From positions 56,849 through 120,848 of the forward strand of contig JAKCPI010014339.1 of assembly GCA_023213315.1 (NCBI GenBank): a DNA stretch of 64,000 bases, read 5' to 3'. Below, piece by piece: positions 13,001-25,000 of this stretch (position 1 is its first letter; each line of letters starts with the position of its first letter). The position numbers and the translations under genes are program-made. This DNA is from Euborellia annulipes (taxonomy: Eukaryota > Arthropoda > Insecta > Dermaptera > Anisolabididae). The notes under the pieces are model-generated. The model was not told the DNA's origin, made no database searches, and was given only the letters and a program-made list of their open reading frames with translations.

Positions 13001-16000
13001 CCATTTAAAAAAATTTTATATAGAACCTTAAAAATTGACTTGAAAATAGATAGCCTGCTTAAATGAAACCCTTGACTTACAAGTTGTTAGATGTAAAATC
13101 ATCATTATTATTATTAATTTATATTTGTAAATAAATAAAAAAAAAAAAATTGCAAGTAAAAAATCTTTCTATTTTATAATATATTTTTTAATTAATGCTT
13201 TTTCATGATTTGCACTTTTTGAGAATGGGAACGAGCACAGATTCTTCTTATCTATTCTATATATTATCTTAAGCTATTTAATTACACCGGTCAACACGAT
13301 TTTTGGATGTTGCTTCTACATTTGAAATTTTGGGCACCATAGTACAATACAAAGCTGTAAAGCATTAAATTTGATAAAATTTGGTTGTTAAAACGAATAT
13401 GTAGGTAGACCCAATATTAACCGAGATACGGCCAATCAAAGTTAGACAAAGTTTCTTGAAATTTAAAACAAATAGAAAATTCGTTCGGCCGTATCTTGGT
13501 TAATATTGAGTTTACAAATTCGATATATCAACCAAATTTTAGCAAATTTACTACTCTACAATTTTGTATTGTACTATGGTGTCACAAAATCTGTTTAGTT
13601 TGCGAGATATAAGCGAAAAACTGGAAAAAGTCCAAAGTTTCTCGAAATGAAAAAAAAAAAAAAAAAAAAATAGAAAATTTTATCGGCTGTATCTAGGTTA
13701 ATATTGGATCTGGAAATTCGTTTTATCAACCAATCTTATGCTGTACAACTTTCTAATGTATTATGGTGCACACAACATGCTTAGTTTATGATACTATAAG
13801 AGAAAAACTGAAAAAATACACAACTTTTGAGGTTTTTGCACCTCCCTCTCAGAGGAATGCAAAAACATCCCCTCAAGCAAACTTTAAAAACAAACAAAAA
13901 ATGGAAATTTAAGTGTTTTTCGGGGTCTAGAAAAAATTTTTTGTTGACCTGTGTTATAATTTAGCATGTGTATAAATTATTGTAGTATATTATTTATTCT
14001 CGTTTCAATAATAGGATTCTTAACTAATCTCTTCTTGTGTATGTGTGTGTTTCTTTTGAATGATTGTGTTTTTTTTTTTTTAACAGTACGAGTTTAAGCC
14101 AGCTTGATTCAAGCACATGGAACATCGACATGCAAGAATTGGAATATAACCCGTCCAAAAAGGATCTAACTGATGCCCGGATACATCATCTTCTCGCTGA
14201 AGAATTATGCAAGCCCTACCGACGTGTATGTAGCCATCACCATCACCATCACCATGATGACACTACGGACAACTACCACCCCGTATGACACAACAAAATT
14301 AGATGATGGCTTCAATTTCCTTTATTCATCGCTTGATGTTTAGAGGCATGAAGCCCTTAAGCACTTTCCCATTTTCAAAAATTAATTTTTCATTAAACTT
14401 AGATATTAAAAAAAAAATAAATAAATAAATAAAAATCATTGCGATTTAATTCGATTATTACATATTTTTAAATTTATTTCGATATTTTTTATGATTTATG
14501 AATTTATTTCTAGGTCACTTTCATTCTGGCAGTAATAGGGTGGATTTGAAAGACACATAAGCCTACCCTTATTTATTACTCTCTCAGGCTAGCCTTTCCA
14601 TCTCTTATCTATCAATAGATCCTCAGATCCGGCTGGCAAGAATAATTGTATAGTTCCGGGTTGACCAAGCTTTGATAAAATTGGAAAAACTAAAAAATTA
14701 CATCAGTAAAGTACTAGTACTCGACGTTTTCCAAAGATGATAACTAGCTCAATTTGATTTCTATTCCAAAAATAGAAAATATTTAATATTTGAAAGGGAT
14801 CTTTAAAGCAAATTTCGAGAAAAAGAAAAACTAAAAAAAGTACATCAGTACAAAAGTACTAGTGCTCGATATTCTGCCTAGGCTACATCAATGATACTTT
14901 GTTTTCTATCCCGGAAATAGTATATATTTAAAATTTGAAACAAATCTTTAAAGGGAATTTCTAGAAAATTGGAAAAAATTAAAAAAAGTACATCAGTAAA
15001 GTACCAGTCCCCGAATTTTCCCAATGGTGAGACCTAGCGCGATCTCATGTTGGTACCGGAAAAAATAGAGTCATTTCGAAAACTGATGTACTGCTTAGAA
15101 ACAAACATTACTCGTTGAATAGTATAAGATAAGATATTATTACCAGAGATTTTAATGGGGAGGGGGGGTGGAACTTGAGTTGAAGAAGAATATCAAAATA
15201 ATAGATAGACCTACAATTATTTTCACCAGCCGGTTCTGAAGATGGTCTATATCAGGGGCCGAAACGTAGCCAGGTTCGGGATTTAGAAAGAAATTTTTTG
15301 TTAAAATGAATTCGATCTCCCCAAGGTGAAAAATTAATAAATCTAAATCTATAAGTAATATCTTAATTTTTTTTAGAATTCTTCAATTTAAATTAAGATC
15401 AACTAACTATTTTATTAACTCAGCTATCCTTTTTAAATTGCTCAATTGACATTTTATTTCAAATTAAAAATCTTTAAAAAAAAGTTTCGAAAGAAATTTA
15501 TATATTATTCAGATAAAACAAAAAGTTTTTAAAGATTTTATTGGGTGAAATATAAAAAGAACAAATATACATAGGTTTCCAATTTATTTCACTTTCTTAT
15601 TTGCTTTTAGTAAATATTTCACTTTTTCAAATTAAGCTGGATTCACAGTTTAAATGCACGAATTCTTGTTTGCATGTCAAGAGATGCTCAGGCTCTAGTA
15701 AAAAATAAAACTTGATTTTTTAATAATTTGGCACACCTATTTTTTACTGTTGACATAGTATCTATTGACATGCAAACAAAGATTCCTGCAATATGAAGAA
15801 AAATTATCTTTTCTATGTGGCCTTAGTTTTTAGAAATTAAGTATTTAGGCTTTATAGCTGTTTATTATTTAGTTTGACATAACAACACTTAATAGAAATT
15901 TACACGTTGTTATTTTGTAATAATTGTTTTTAACGTAGCACTTGAATAATTAATAATAACAGCTGACAAAATGATTTAATTTTGAAATTTTTGAAAAATT

Positions 16001-19000
16001 ATTTTGACCTGGAAATATCATAAATCTAAATATGTTGAGAGATTTTGAAATACTAATAAAATTTTTTTGACAATTTATTCTTAAAACACTTTAAACATAA
16101 ACTCATTGACGGCGCCAGCTTAAATCCTTTGGGGGGGGGGGGGGACAGCATATCCCTAATGTATAAATATTTTTTTTAAACATGTGTTGTTGTTGTTGTT
16201 GTTGTTGTTGTTTGTAAATAGACTGAAACTCTGGACGATTTTATGGAGTTTTTTAATGGGTAGGGAATTTTGGGGGTGGTTTGGTTCTTATATCGAATTA
16301 GGGGTAGGGAACCCCCTTTTTGGGGGTTATCAATTCCCCATAGCAAAGTTGGAAAACAGGATCTAACTCTTTATGAAAAATATATTTATCAAATCTTAAA
16401 ATGAAAAATAAAAACTCTTCCTCCCTAACAATTCGACATTTGAAAAGATTTTCTCTGCCCCCCCCCCCTAAAATTTATATTTTTCATTCGATTTTAATAA
16501 AATTAAAATGTTCTTAGGGTGTAAATAATTGAAAAATGGTATTTTAGACAGAAAGTTAATCACCCCCTGCCCCCCTAAAATTTATTTTTCATTCGATTTT
16601 AATAAAATTTAAAATGTTTCTTAGGGTGTAAATAATTGAAAAATGGTATTTAGACTCAGAAAGTTCAATCACCCCCTGCCCCCTAAATTTATTTTTCATT
16701 CGATTTTATAAAATTTAAAATGGTTTCTTAGGGTGTAAATAATTGAAAAATGGTTTTTAGATCAGAAAGTTCAATCACCCCCTGCCCCCTGAAATTTATT
16801 TTCATTCGATTTTAATAAAATTTAAAATGGTTCTTAGGGTGTAAATAATTGAAAAATGGTTTTTAGACATCAGAAAGTTCAATCACCCCCCTGCCCCCTA
16901 AATTTATTTTTCATTCGATTTTAATAAAATTTAAAATGTTTCTTAGGGTGTAAATAATTGAAAAATGGTATTTTAGAAGAAAGTTCAATCACCCCCCTGC
17001 CCTAAATTTATTTTTTTCGATTTAATAAAATTTAAAATGTTTCTTAGGGTGTAAATAATTGAAAAATGGTATTTTAGATAAAATTCAATCACCCCCTGAC
17101 CCCCCAAAATTTATTTTTATTCGATTTTAATAAAATTTAAAATGTTTTAGGGTGTAAATAATTGAAAAATGGTATTTTAGTAGAAATTCAATCACCCCCC
17201 TGCCCCTAAATTATTTTTATTCGATTTTATAAAATTTAAAATGATTCTTAGGGTGTAAATAATTGAAAAATGGTATTTTAGCTCAGAAATTCAATCACCC
17301 CCTGACCCCCTGAAATTTATTTTTCATTCGATTTTAATAAAATTAAAATGGTTCTTAGGGTGTAAATAATTGAAAAATGGTATTTTAGATCAGAAAGTTC
17401 AATCACCCCCTGCCCCCTGAAATTTATTTTTCATTCGTTTTAATAAAATTTAAAATTATTTAGGGTGTAAATAATTGAAAAATATATTAATCAAATTTTA
17501 AAATAAAAAATAAAAATCTTTCATAATTAATTAAAATAATTTTTGGAATTTTGAGGGGGGGGTATATACATAAATATTAAATTAGATAAAGGAAACGTAA
17601 CAGCCAAGGAAATTAAATAAAAAAATTTTATTTATTCAATTAATTGTTGACGTTTCGGTCGCTATTCACGACCTAATTGTCCTGATGAAGGTCGTAATTA
17701 GCAACTGAAACGTCGTTATTTATTTAGTTAATAGTCGACGTTTCAGTTGCTAATTACGACCTTCATCAGGACAATTAGTTCGTGATTAGCGACCGAAACG
17801 TCGACTATTATCTAAATAAATAAAGTTTTTTATTTAATTTCTTCGACGTTTCAGTCGCTCATCACGACCTAATTGTCTCGATGAAGGTCGTGATTAGCAA
17901 CTGAAACGTTGACAATTAATTAAATCATTGGCTGATTAAGACAATATAAGGCGCAAAAAAAAAATTAGGCCCCGGATAACAAAAATTTCTTTGGATTAAT
18001 AGGTATTATAAATTAAAATAATAACTGAATTTCATAACTCAATTGATACATGAAAAAATGAAATTTTATATCACAATCAAAATTAATATGATAATCAATT
18101 TTGGCTCCCCCCCCCCATATTTGACGGGGCCCTAGGCGCATATTTTACTCAAAACAATAACATTTTTATTAGTATCATCCCATGACTTGTTTCGAGCTGA
18201 TTGTTGGGGAAAGGAGGAAGGGGGATGTCATTTTGGGGAACATACACCCCTCTCCAGAGCGCCGTCACTGGTTTGATGTGTCAATAATAATTTCGTCAAA
18301 ATAATAATAAACTATATAAAATATATTCTTCTTTTCGCTCTGACTTGTAAGACTTTTAAACATTTTTTTTTTCTAATTTCATCCCCCTTTGACTGACTTG
18401 ATGTTATCTTTTTCATGCTTGATTCTTTCTTTTTAGTTTGAAATTTATTTTTACGTTGTGTTTAGACACAGGCTTTTCAATTTTTAAATAAATAATAGAT
18501 TTTTTTTCACTATTTACGTTTTTTTTTTAGATCGCACTCAGCAAGTTTTGTCAGTAGCACATTCATTGGTGTATGATCTTGATGTTGCTCTGCTATAAAT
18601 TATAAAAAAAATCTTTTGTAAATAAATAAAATCATGTCTGATTGTCTGCTCTTGTTTTGATAGATTATTTTAATTTATAAAGCATTGTTTACATTTCAAA
18701 TAGAACACTGACAAATGGAAAACATGCTTGAAAGAGTTTCCTACTCACACCTTGTTCTTTTTGAAAGTAAACAATACTTCCTGCAATAAAATTTTATATT
18801 GAAATGAAAGCTGAGTGTTTTGTCTTATAGACCAGGCGCTGGAGGTAGTTGAGTATGCAAAATCTGAGGACCGAATTTGACAATGGATTTGGGCTAAGAA
18901 TAGCTCCCAGAATAAGGATCCGGATTGGGCCAATTTTTGGTCCAATTTTTTTACCCCCACCCCTTCTTTCCATAGGAAATAATGGAATGCATGCTAAGAT

Positions 19001-22000
19001 GATGTGAAGATTTGCAATTATGGTCAAATTCGAGTACTTAAAACCTCAAACAATGAAAAACTGTCTTGTCAGCACCTGAGGGGATCCTCTATAGTCCCCT
19101 GAGAAGTACTATCTTACCACCAGTTGTGGTGGTCCCCTCTAACCCCTTCATCTCTTTCTCTCTCTTTGTTATAAATTTAAATATACGGCTTTAAAATCAT
19201 GCCAAATTGTGGGGGACCGGCAATTATGTTCATAATCCACTACCTGGTACTCCAATCAATGAAAAATACTATCTTGCCGCCAACTGCGGTGGTCCCCTCT
19301 AACCCCTTCACCTCTTTCATCTCCCTTTATTATAAATTCTAAATGTACGGCTTTGAACATCATGCCAAATTGTGGGGACCGCAATTATGTTCATAATCCA
19401 CTACCTGGTATCCCAATCAATGAAAAATACATCTTGCCGCCAACTCGGTGGTCCCTCAACCCCTTCACCTCTTTTCATTTCCCTTTATTATAAATTTAAA
19501 TGTACGGCTTTAACATCATGCCAAATTGTGAGGACCGCAATAGATAATCCACTATCTGGTGTCCCAATCAATGAAAAATACATCTTCCCCAGCTGCGGTG
19601 GTCCCCTCTAACCCTTTTACCTCTTTATTCTCTCTCTGTTAGACATTTAAATATACGGTTTAACATCATGCCAAATTGTGGTGACCAGCAATTATGTTCA
19701 TAATCCACTACCTGGTATCCCAACCAATGAATGAACATAATTGCTGGTCCCCACAATTTGGCATGATGTTAAAGCCGTATATTTAAATGTCTAACAGAGA
19801 GAGAATAAAGAGGTGAAGGGGTTAAAGGGGACCACCTCAGTTGGCGGCAAGATAGTATTTTTCATTGATTGGGACACCAGGTAGTGGATTATGAACATAA
19901 TTGCCGGTCCCCACAATTTGGCATGGTGTTAAAGCCGTATATTTAAATTTATAACAAAGAGAGAGATAAAAGAGGTAAAGGGGTTAGGAGGGGACCACCG
20001 CAGCTGGCGGCAAGATAGTATTATTCATTGATTGGGATACCAGGTAGTGGATTATGAACATAATTGCCGGTCCCCACAATTTGGCATGATGTTAAAGCCG
20101 TACATTTAAATTTATAATAAAGGGAGATGAAAGAGGTGAAGGGGTTAGAGGGGACCACCGCAGTTGGCGGCAAGATAGTATTTTTCATTGATTGGAGTAC
20201 CAGGTAGTGGATTATGAACATAATTGCCGGTCCCCACAATTTGGCATGATTTTAAAGCCGTATATTTAAATTTATAACAAAGAGAGAGAAAAGAGATGAA
20301 GGGGTTAGAGGGGACCACCACAACTGGTGGCAAGATAGTACTTCTCAGGGGACTCCAGAGGATCCCCTCAGGTGCTGACAAGACAGTTTTTTCATTGTTT
20401 GAGGTTTTAAGTACTCGAATTTGACCATAATTGCAAATCTTCACATCATCTTAGCATGCATTCCATTGATTTCCTATGGAAATAAGAGGGGTGGGGGTAA
20501 AAAAATTGGACAAAAATTGGCCCGGCAAGATCCGATCCTTATTCTGGGAGTCTATTCTTAGCCCAAATCCATTGTCAGAATTCGGTCCTCAGATTTTGCA
20601 TACTCAACTACCTCCAGCGCCCGCTCTATTAAGTGTTCTTTAAAAATTTGATATTTTATTTGAATATAGAAATAAGTTCGGATATTTTTTTAGAAATTAT
20701 GTAGAAGATTGGTCCTGGGGTTCTGGACAAGTTCGAATTTAAATTTTTCCTCTGTGTGGACTTATTTCTATGTTAATTTAACGATTTCTCTTTAAAATTC
20801 TTAAAGAAATTCTTCTTACTAAAATTTAAATTAACTTTTATTTAAAAATTCCTCATTATTTTAAGATTATAATTGATATCAGTTTGTTTTTTTCATTAAT
20901 TGATAAATTATTTGTCCCCAGCATCGGCGATTGAGTTATAGTCGACATGCGGTTAATGACCGTGATTTATCAACTCAAGTTAACTATAGGATGCATATGA
21001 ATATCCGGCGAATGGTCGGCGAACGGAAACATCACAAGCGAAGCAAACGTCTTGCCAAGGTCTCAAATTAATATTCCTTTTTTTTTGTTAGTACCCCTGA
21101 ATGGGTAGCCTTATTTTATGATATCTTTTGTATTTTAACGGTACTAAATTTGGAATGTCAGTATATTGGAATTTTACATGATGATAGCAACCGATCGAAT
21201 AAGTCTGAAGTGAGCAACTTCAGACATTAATGCAACAATAGAAATAAATTTATTGACTATTGTTGGGGGAATTATTGTATATTAATGCGACGTTTTTGTT
21301 AATAAAAGCCTACATGGTAATCTTGTGTTTTTATTCTCGCTATTACAATTTTATTAACAAAAACGTTGCATTAATATACAATAATTAGAGCCAATAAATT
21401 TATTTCTATTGTTGCTTTAATGTCTGAAGTTGCTCATTTCAGACTTATTCAATTAGTTGCTTTCATCCCACATCCCTTGTAATTTTTTAAGAAATTAATC
21501 ACTTTGGCAGCCTTTGCTAGAAATTTTTGTAAAAAAAGAATTTACCTATCAAAATGGGTTTTCAAATTTATATTAAAAGGTTTTTTTTTTATTTATATTT
21601 AATTTTAGAGTAACATAGCACCTCCTTCCACAAGCACTCTAAATTTTTTTTTAGAAATATTAATAAGTTAATAATAATTTTAGTATTTATTCTGATTTAT
21701 TTATTTATTTTTTAGGATGGAAAACAAAACCATGTAAGTTTCCCAGGAATTACTCAAAACGGATCAGCGAAACAATTTTCTCATGGTAAGCGTTTTAAAA
21801 AATTAGTATAGTATAAAGTGGAACTTAGCTGGTTCGAGTCGGGAATGTATTACTCAATCAAATGTGTCTTAAACGATATTGAAATAAAAACCACCACCAT
21901 TTTCAAAACAAATCCCTATTATTCAAATCTCAAAATTCATATGATTACATTCCTTTAAATCAGCGGTTCCCAACCCATGGGCCGCGGCCCAGTTATGGGC

Positions 22001-25000
22001 CGCGGACTTCTAAGAAAAGATAAAAATTATATAAAATTATTAGGGTCCGACCGGAACAAAATTTTCAGCCGAAACCGAAACTTGTATTTCCTATACAAAA
22101 TTCATATCATTTTACCTTTTTACTTTCTCTTACCTATGTATATATGTAATATATATATAGAGAGAAAGTATTGGATTCATGTAAAAAATTCGATGTCGAG
22201 ATTTTGATGGATCTTCACGTTTTGAGGTCCCCCTGAATCCAAAAAAAGTGGTTTTCGCGACATGGTCTGTCTGTGGGTGGGGTGGGTGGGTGGGTGTGTG
22301 GGTGGGGTGGGTGGGTGTGTGGGTGGGTGTGTCTGTGTTCACTTTTAAGCATGAAGGAATTGAGCTACGAGGTTAAAATTTTATATTTAAGTTAAACACC
22401 CCCCGGGACCGGAAAAATAAGCTTTTAATCAAAATCGGCCAAAGAGTACTAGTACTTTACTGATGTACTTTTTCAGTTTTTTTCGATTTTCTCAAAAATC
22501 GCCTTAACGATTTTGATTAAAATTCAAAAATCAATTATTTTTTAGATGCTCTTTCAAATGTATATTCTCGTTTTGCCCTCAAAATTGTTTGAAGCACACT
22601 TTACTCTTGTGCTTCATAGGAAAGATAGGAGAAATGGTTGCCATGGTAACAAAATATAAATATTTTCCCATACTTATAAATTTTACATCTGAATTCATGC
22701 TCCATACTGTCGGGAACTAAATACATGTCGACACAAAAAATCTGATGTGACAAGCACAGAACACAACTTTCGATTACCGAAGGTAAGAGAAAGTTGTGTG
22801 CTGTGCGCTAGTCACACCAGATTTTTTTACTTTCTCTTACCTATGTATATATGTAATATATATATAGAGAGAAAGTATTGGTTTCATGTCAAAAATTCGA
22901 TGTCGAGATTTTGATGGATCTTCACGTTTTGAGGTCCCCTGAATCCAAAAAAGTGGTTTTCGCGACATGGTCTGTCTGTGGGTGGGTGGGTGGGTGTGTG
23001 GGTGGGGTGTGTGTGTGGGTGGGTGGGTGTGTGTGTGTGTCTGTGTTCACTTTTAAGCATGAAGGAATTGAGCTATGAGGCTGAAATTTTATATTTAAGT
23101 TAAACACCCCCGGGACCGGAAAAATAAGCTTTTAATCAAAATCGGCCAAAGAGTACTAGTATTTTACTGATGTACTTTTTCAGTTTTTTTCGATTTTCTC
23201 AAAATTCGCTCTAACGATTTTGATTAAAAAATTCAAAAATCAATTATTTTTTAGATGCTCTTTCAAATGTATATTCTCGTTTTGCCCTCAAAATTGTTTG
23301 AAGACCACTTTACTGTTGCACTCCATAGAAAAGATAGGAGAAATGGTTGCCATGGTAACAAAATATAAATATTTTCCCATACTTATAAATTTTACATCTG
23401 AATTCAAATATTCCCTACTGCCGGGAACTAAATACATGTCGACACAAAAATCTGAGGTGACAAGCACAGTACACAACTTTCGATTACCGAAGGTAAGAGA
23501 AAGTTGTGTGCTGTGCGAAGTCACACCAGATTTTTTACTTTCTCTTACCTCTATATATATGTTAATATATATAGAGAGAGAAAGTATTGGATTCATGTCA
23601 AAAATTCGATGTCGAGATTTTGATGGATCTTCACGTTTTGAGGTCCCCTGAATCCAAAAAGTGGTTTTCGCGACATGGTCTGTCTGTGTGTCTGTGTGTG
23701 TGTGTGTCTGTGAACAAAATATCTCAAGAACGAAAAGAGTTAGGAGGTTGAAATTTTATATTTAAGTTAGGCACCCCCATGGGACCTGACACAAAGCTTT
23801 TGACCAAAATCGACCAAAGAGTACTAGTACTTTACTGATGCACTTTTTCAGTTTTTTCGATTTTCTCTAAATTTGCTCCAACGATTTTTTTTTAAATTCA
23901 AAAATCAATTATTTTTTAGATTCTCTTTAAAATGTATATTCTCATTTTGTGATTGAAATCTTCTGAAGACCACTTTACTCTTGTTCTCCATAGAAAAGAT
24001 AGGAGAAATGGTTGCCATGGTAACAAAATATAAATATTTTGTCATACTTATAAATTTTACATCTTGAAAATCGAATGTACCGTACTGTCGGAAACTAAAT
24101 ACATGTCGACACAAAAAATCTGGTGTGACAAGCACAGAACACAACATTCGATTACCGAAGGTAAGAGAAAGTTGTGTGCTGTGTGCCAGTCACACCAGAT
24201 TTTTTTTTGAGTTTGAAAATTTTTCCCTCTCGTGGAAATCATTTTACCTTTTTTGAGAAGGCTAAATTTTTTCCGCCCCTTTTTCGCTTGGAGGAAAATT
24301 TTTTTCTCCTTAATGTGGAAATCATTTGACCTTTTTTTTTTGGGAGCGAGTCTCATCCCATCTTTTCAAACTCAGGTTTTGGCCGGCCGAAAGGTTCGGC
24401 TAGTTTTTGGCTGAAACCGAAACCACGGCCGAAACCAGGATTTTTGGCCGAAACTGGCCGAAACCGAATATTCGGTCGTTTCATAAAAATTATATATGGT
24501 ATATACACCGGGCCTCAGAGTTTTTTTTACGGAAAAAAGTGGACCGCACATCAAAAAAAGGTTGGGAACCACTTCTTTAAATTGTTTAATTTTACACAAG
24601 AGGATTTTCAAACAGTTCTATAGACTTTAAGAAATCAGTCAATTTACAAGATGAGTTGGTGTTTGATTGCTCTTATTGCGCCTTCTCAACTTGAACTATG
24701 AATACTAAGGACTGTTGTACTTTGACCGAAACATCTACTTGCCGCATTTGCCATCCAAAGCCCAAAGCCTTTCTTTTATTTGCTGCTTGCTATTTCCCAA
24801 TTTATAACATCAACAGCAACTTCTCTCCGGATTATAAAAAACTAATTAAATCTTAATTTTTTAGATTATATAAATGAAGTACTTCAAGAATCAGAAAATG
24901 AGAATGTACGACTGACAAAAGATGATTGGGAGAGTGGGATAACATTTACCGCAAGAACGCCGCGTGAGTATTTCAATCCCTTATCTTATTTATTTGCCAA

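Noticed and set aside
14244..14264. Seven-His codon run as an engineered tag or contamination
   Set aside because: The surroundings are ordinary intron sequence of this locus, with no vector sequence. It is a (CAT/CAC)n run.
16131..16143. G-quadruplex from the long G run (also 52401-52412 and 54504-54525)
   Set aside because: Single homopolymer G runs at repeat ends vary in length by error and do not by themselves support a regulatory role.
18530..18625. Possible alternative last exon of Nhe after a good acceptor, followed by AATAAA
   Set aside because: In the phase set by exon 6 it gives only eight residues and a stop, with no conserved text. Kept out for lack of support.
22130..23107. Pro/Thr/His-rich and Gly/Val-rich frames
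   Set aside because: These are translations of GGGT/GTGT microsatellite tracts inside the hAT array.
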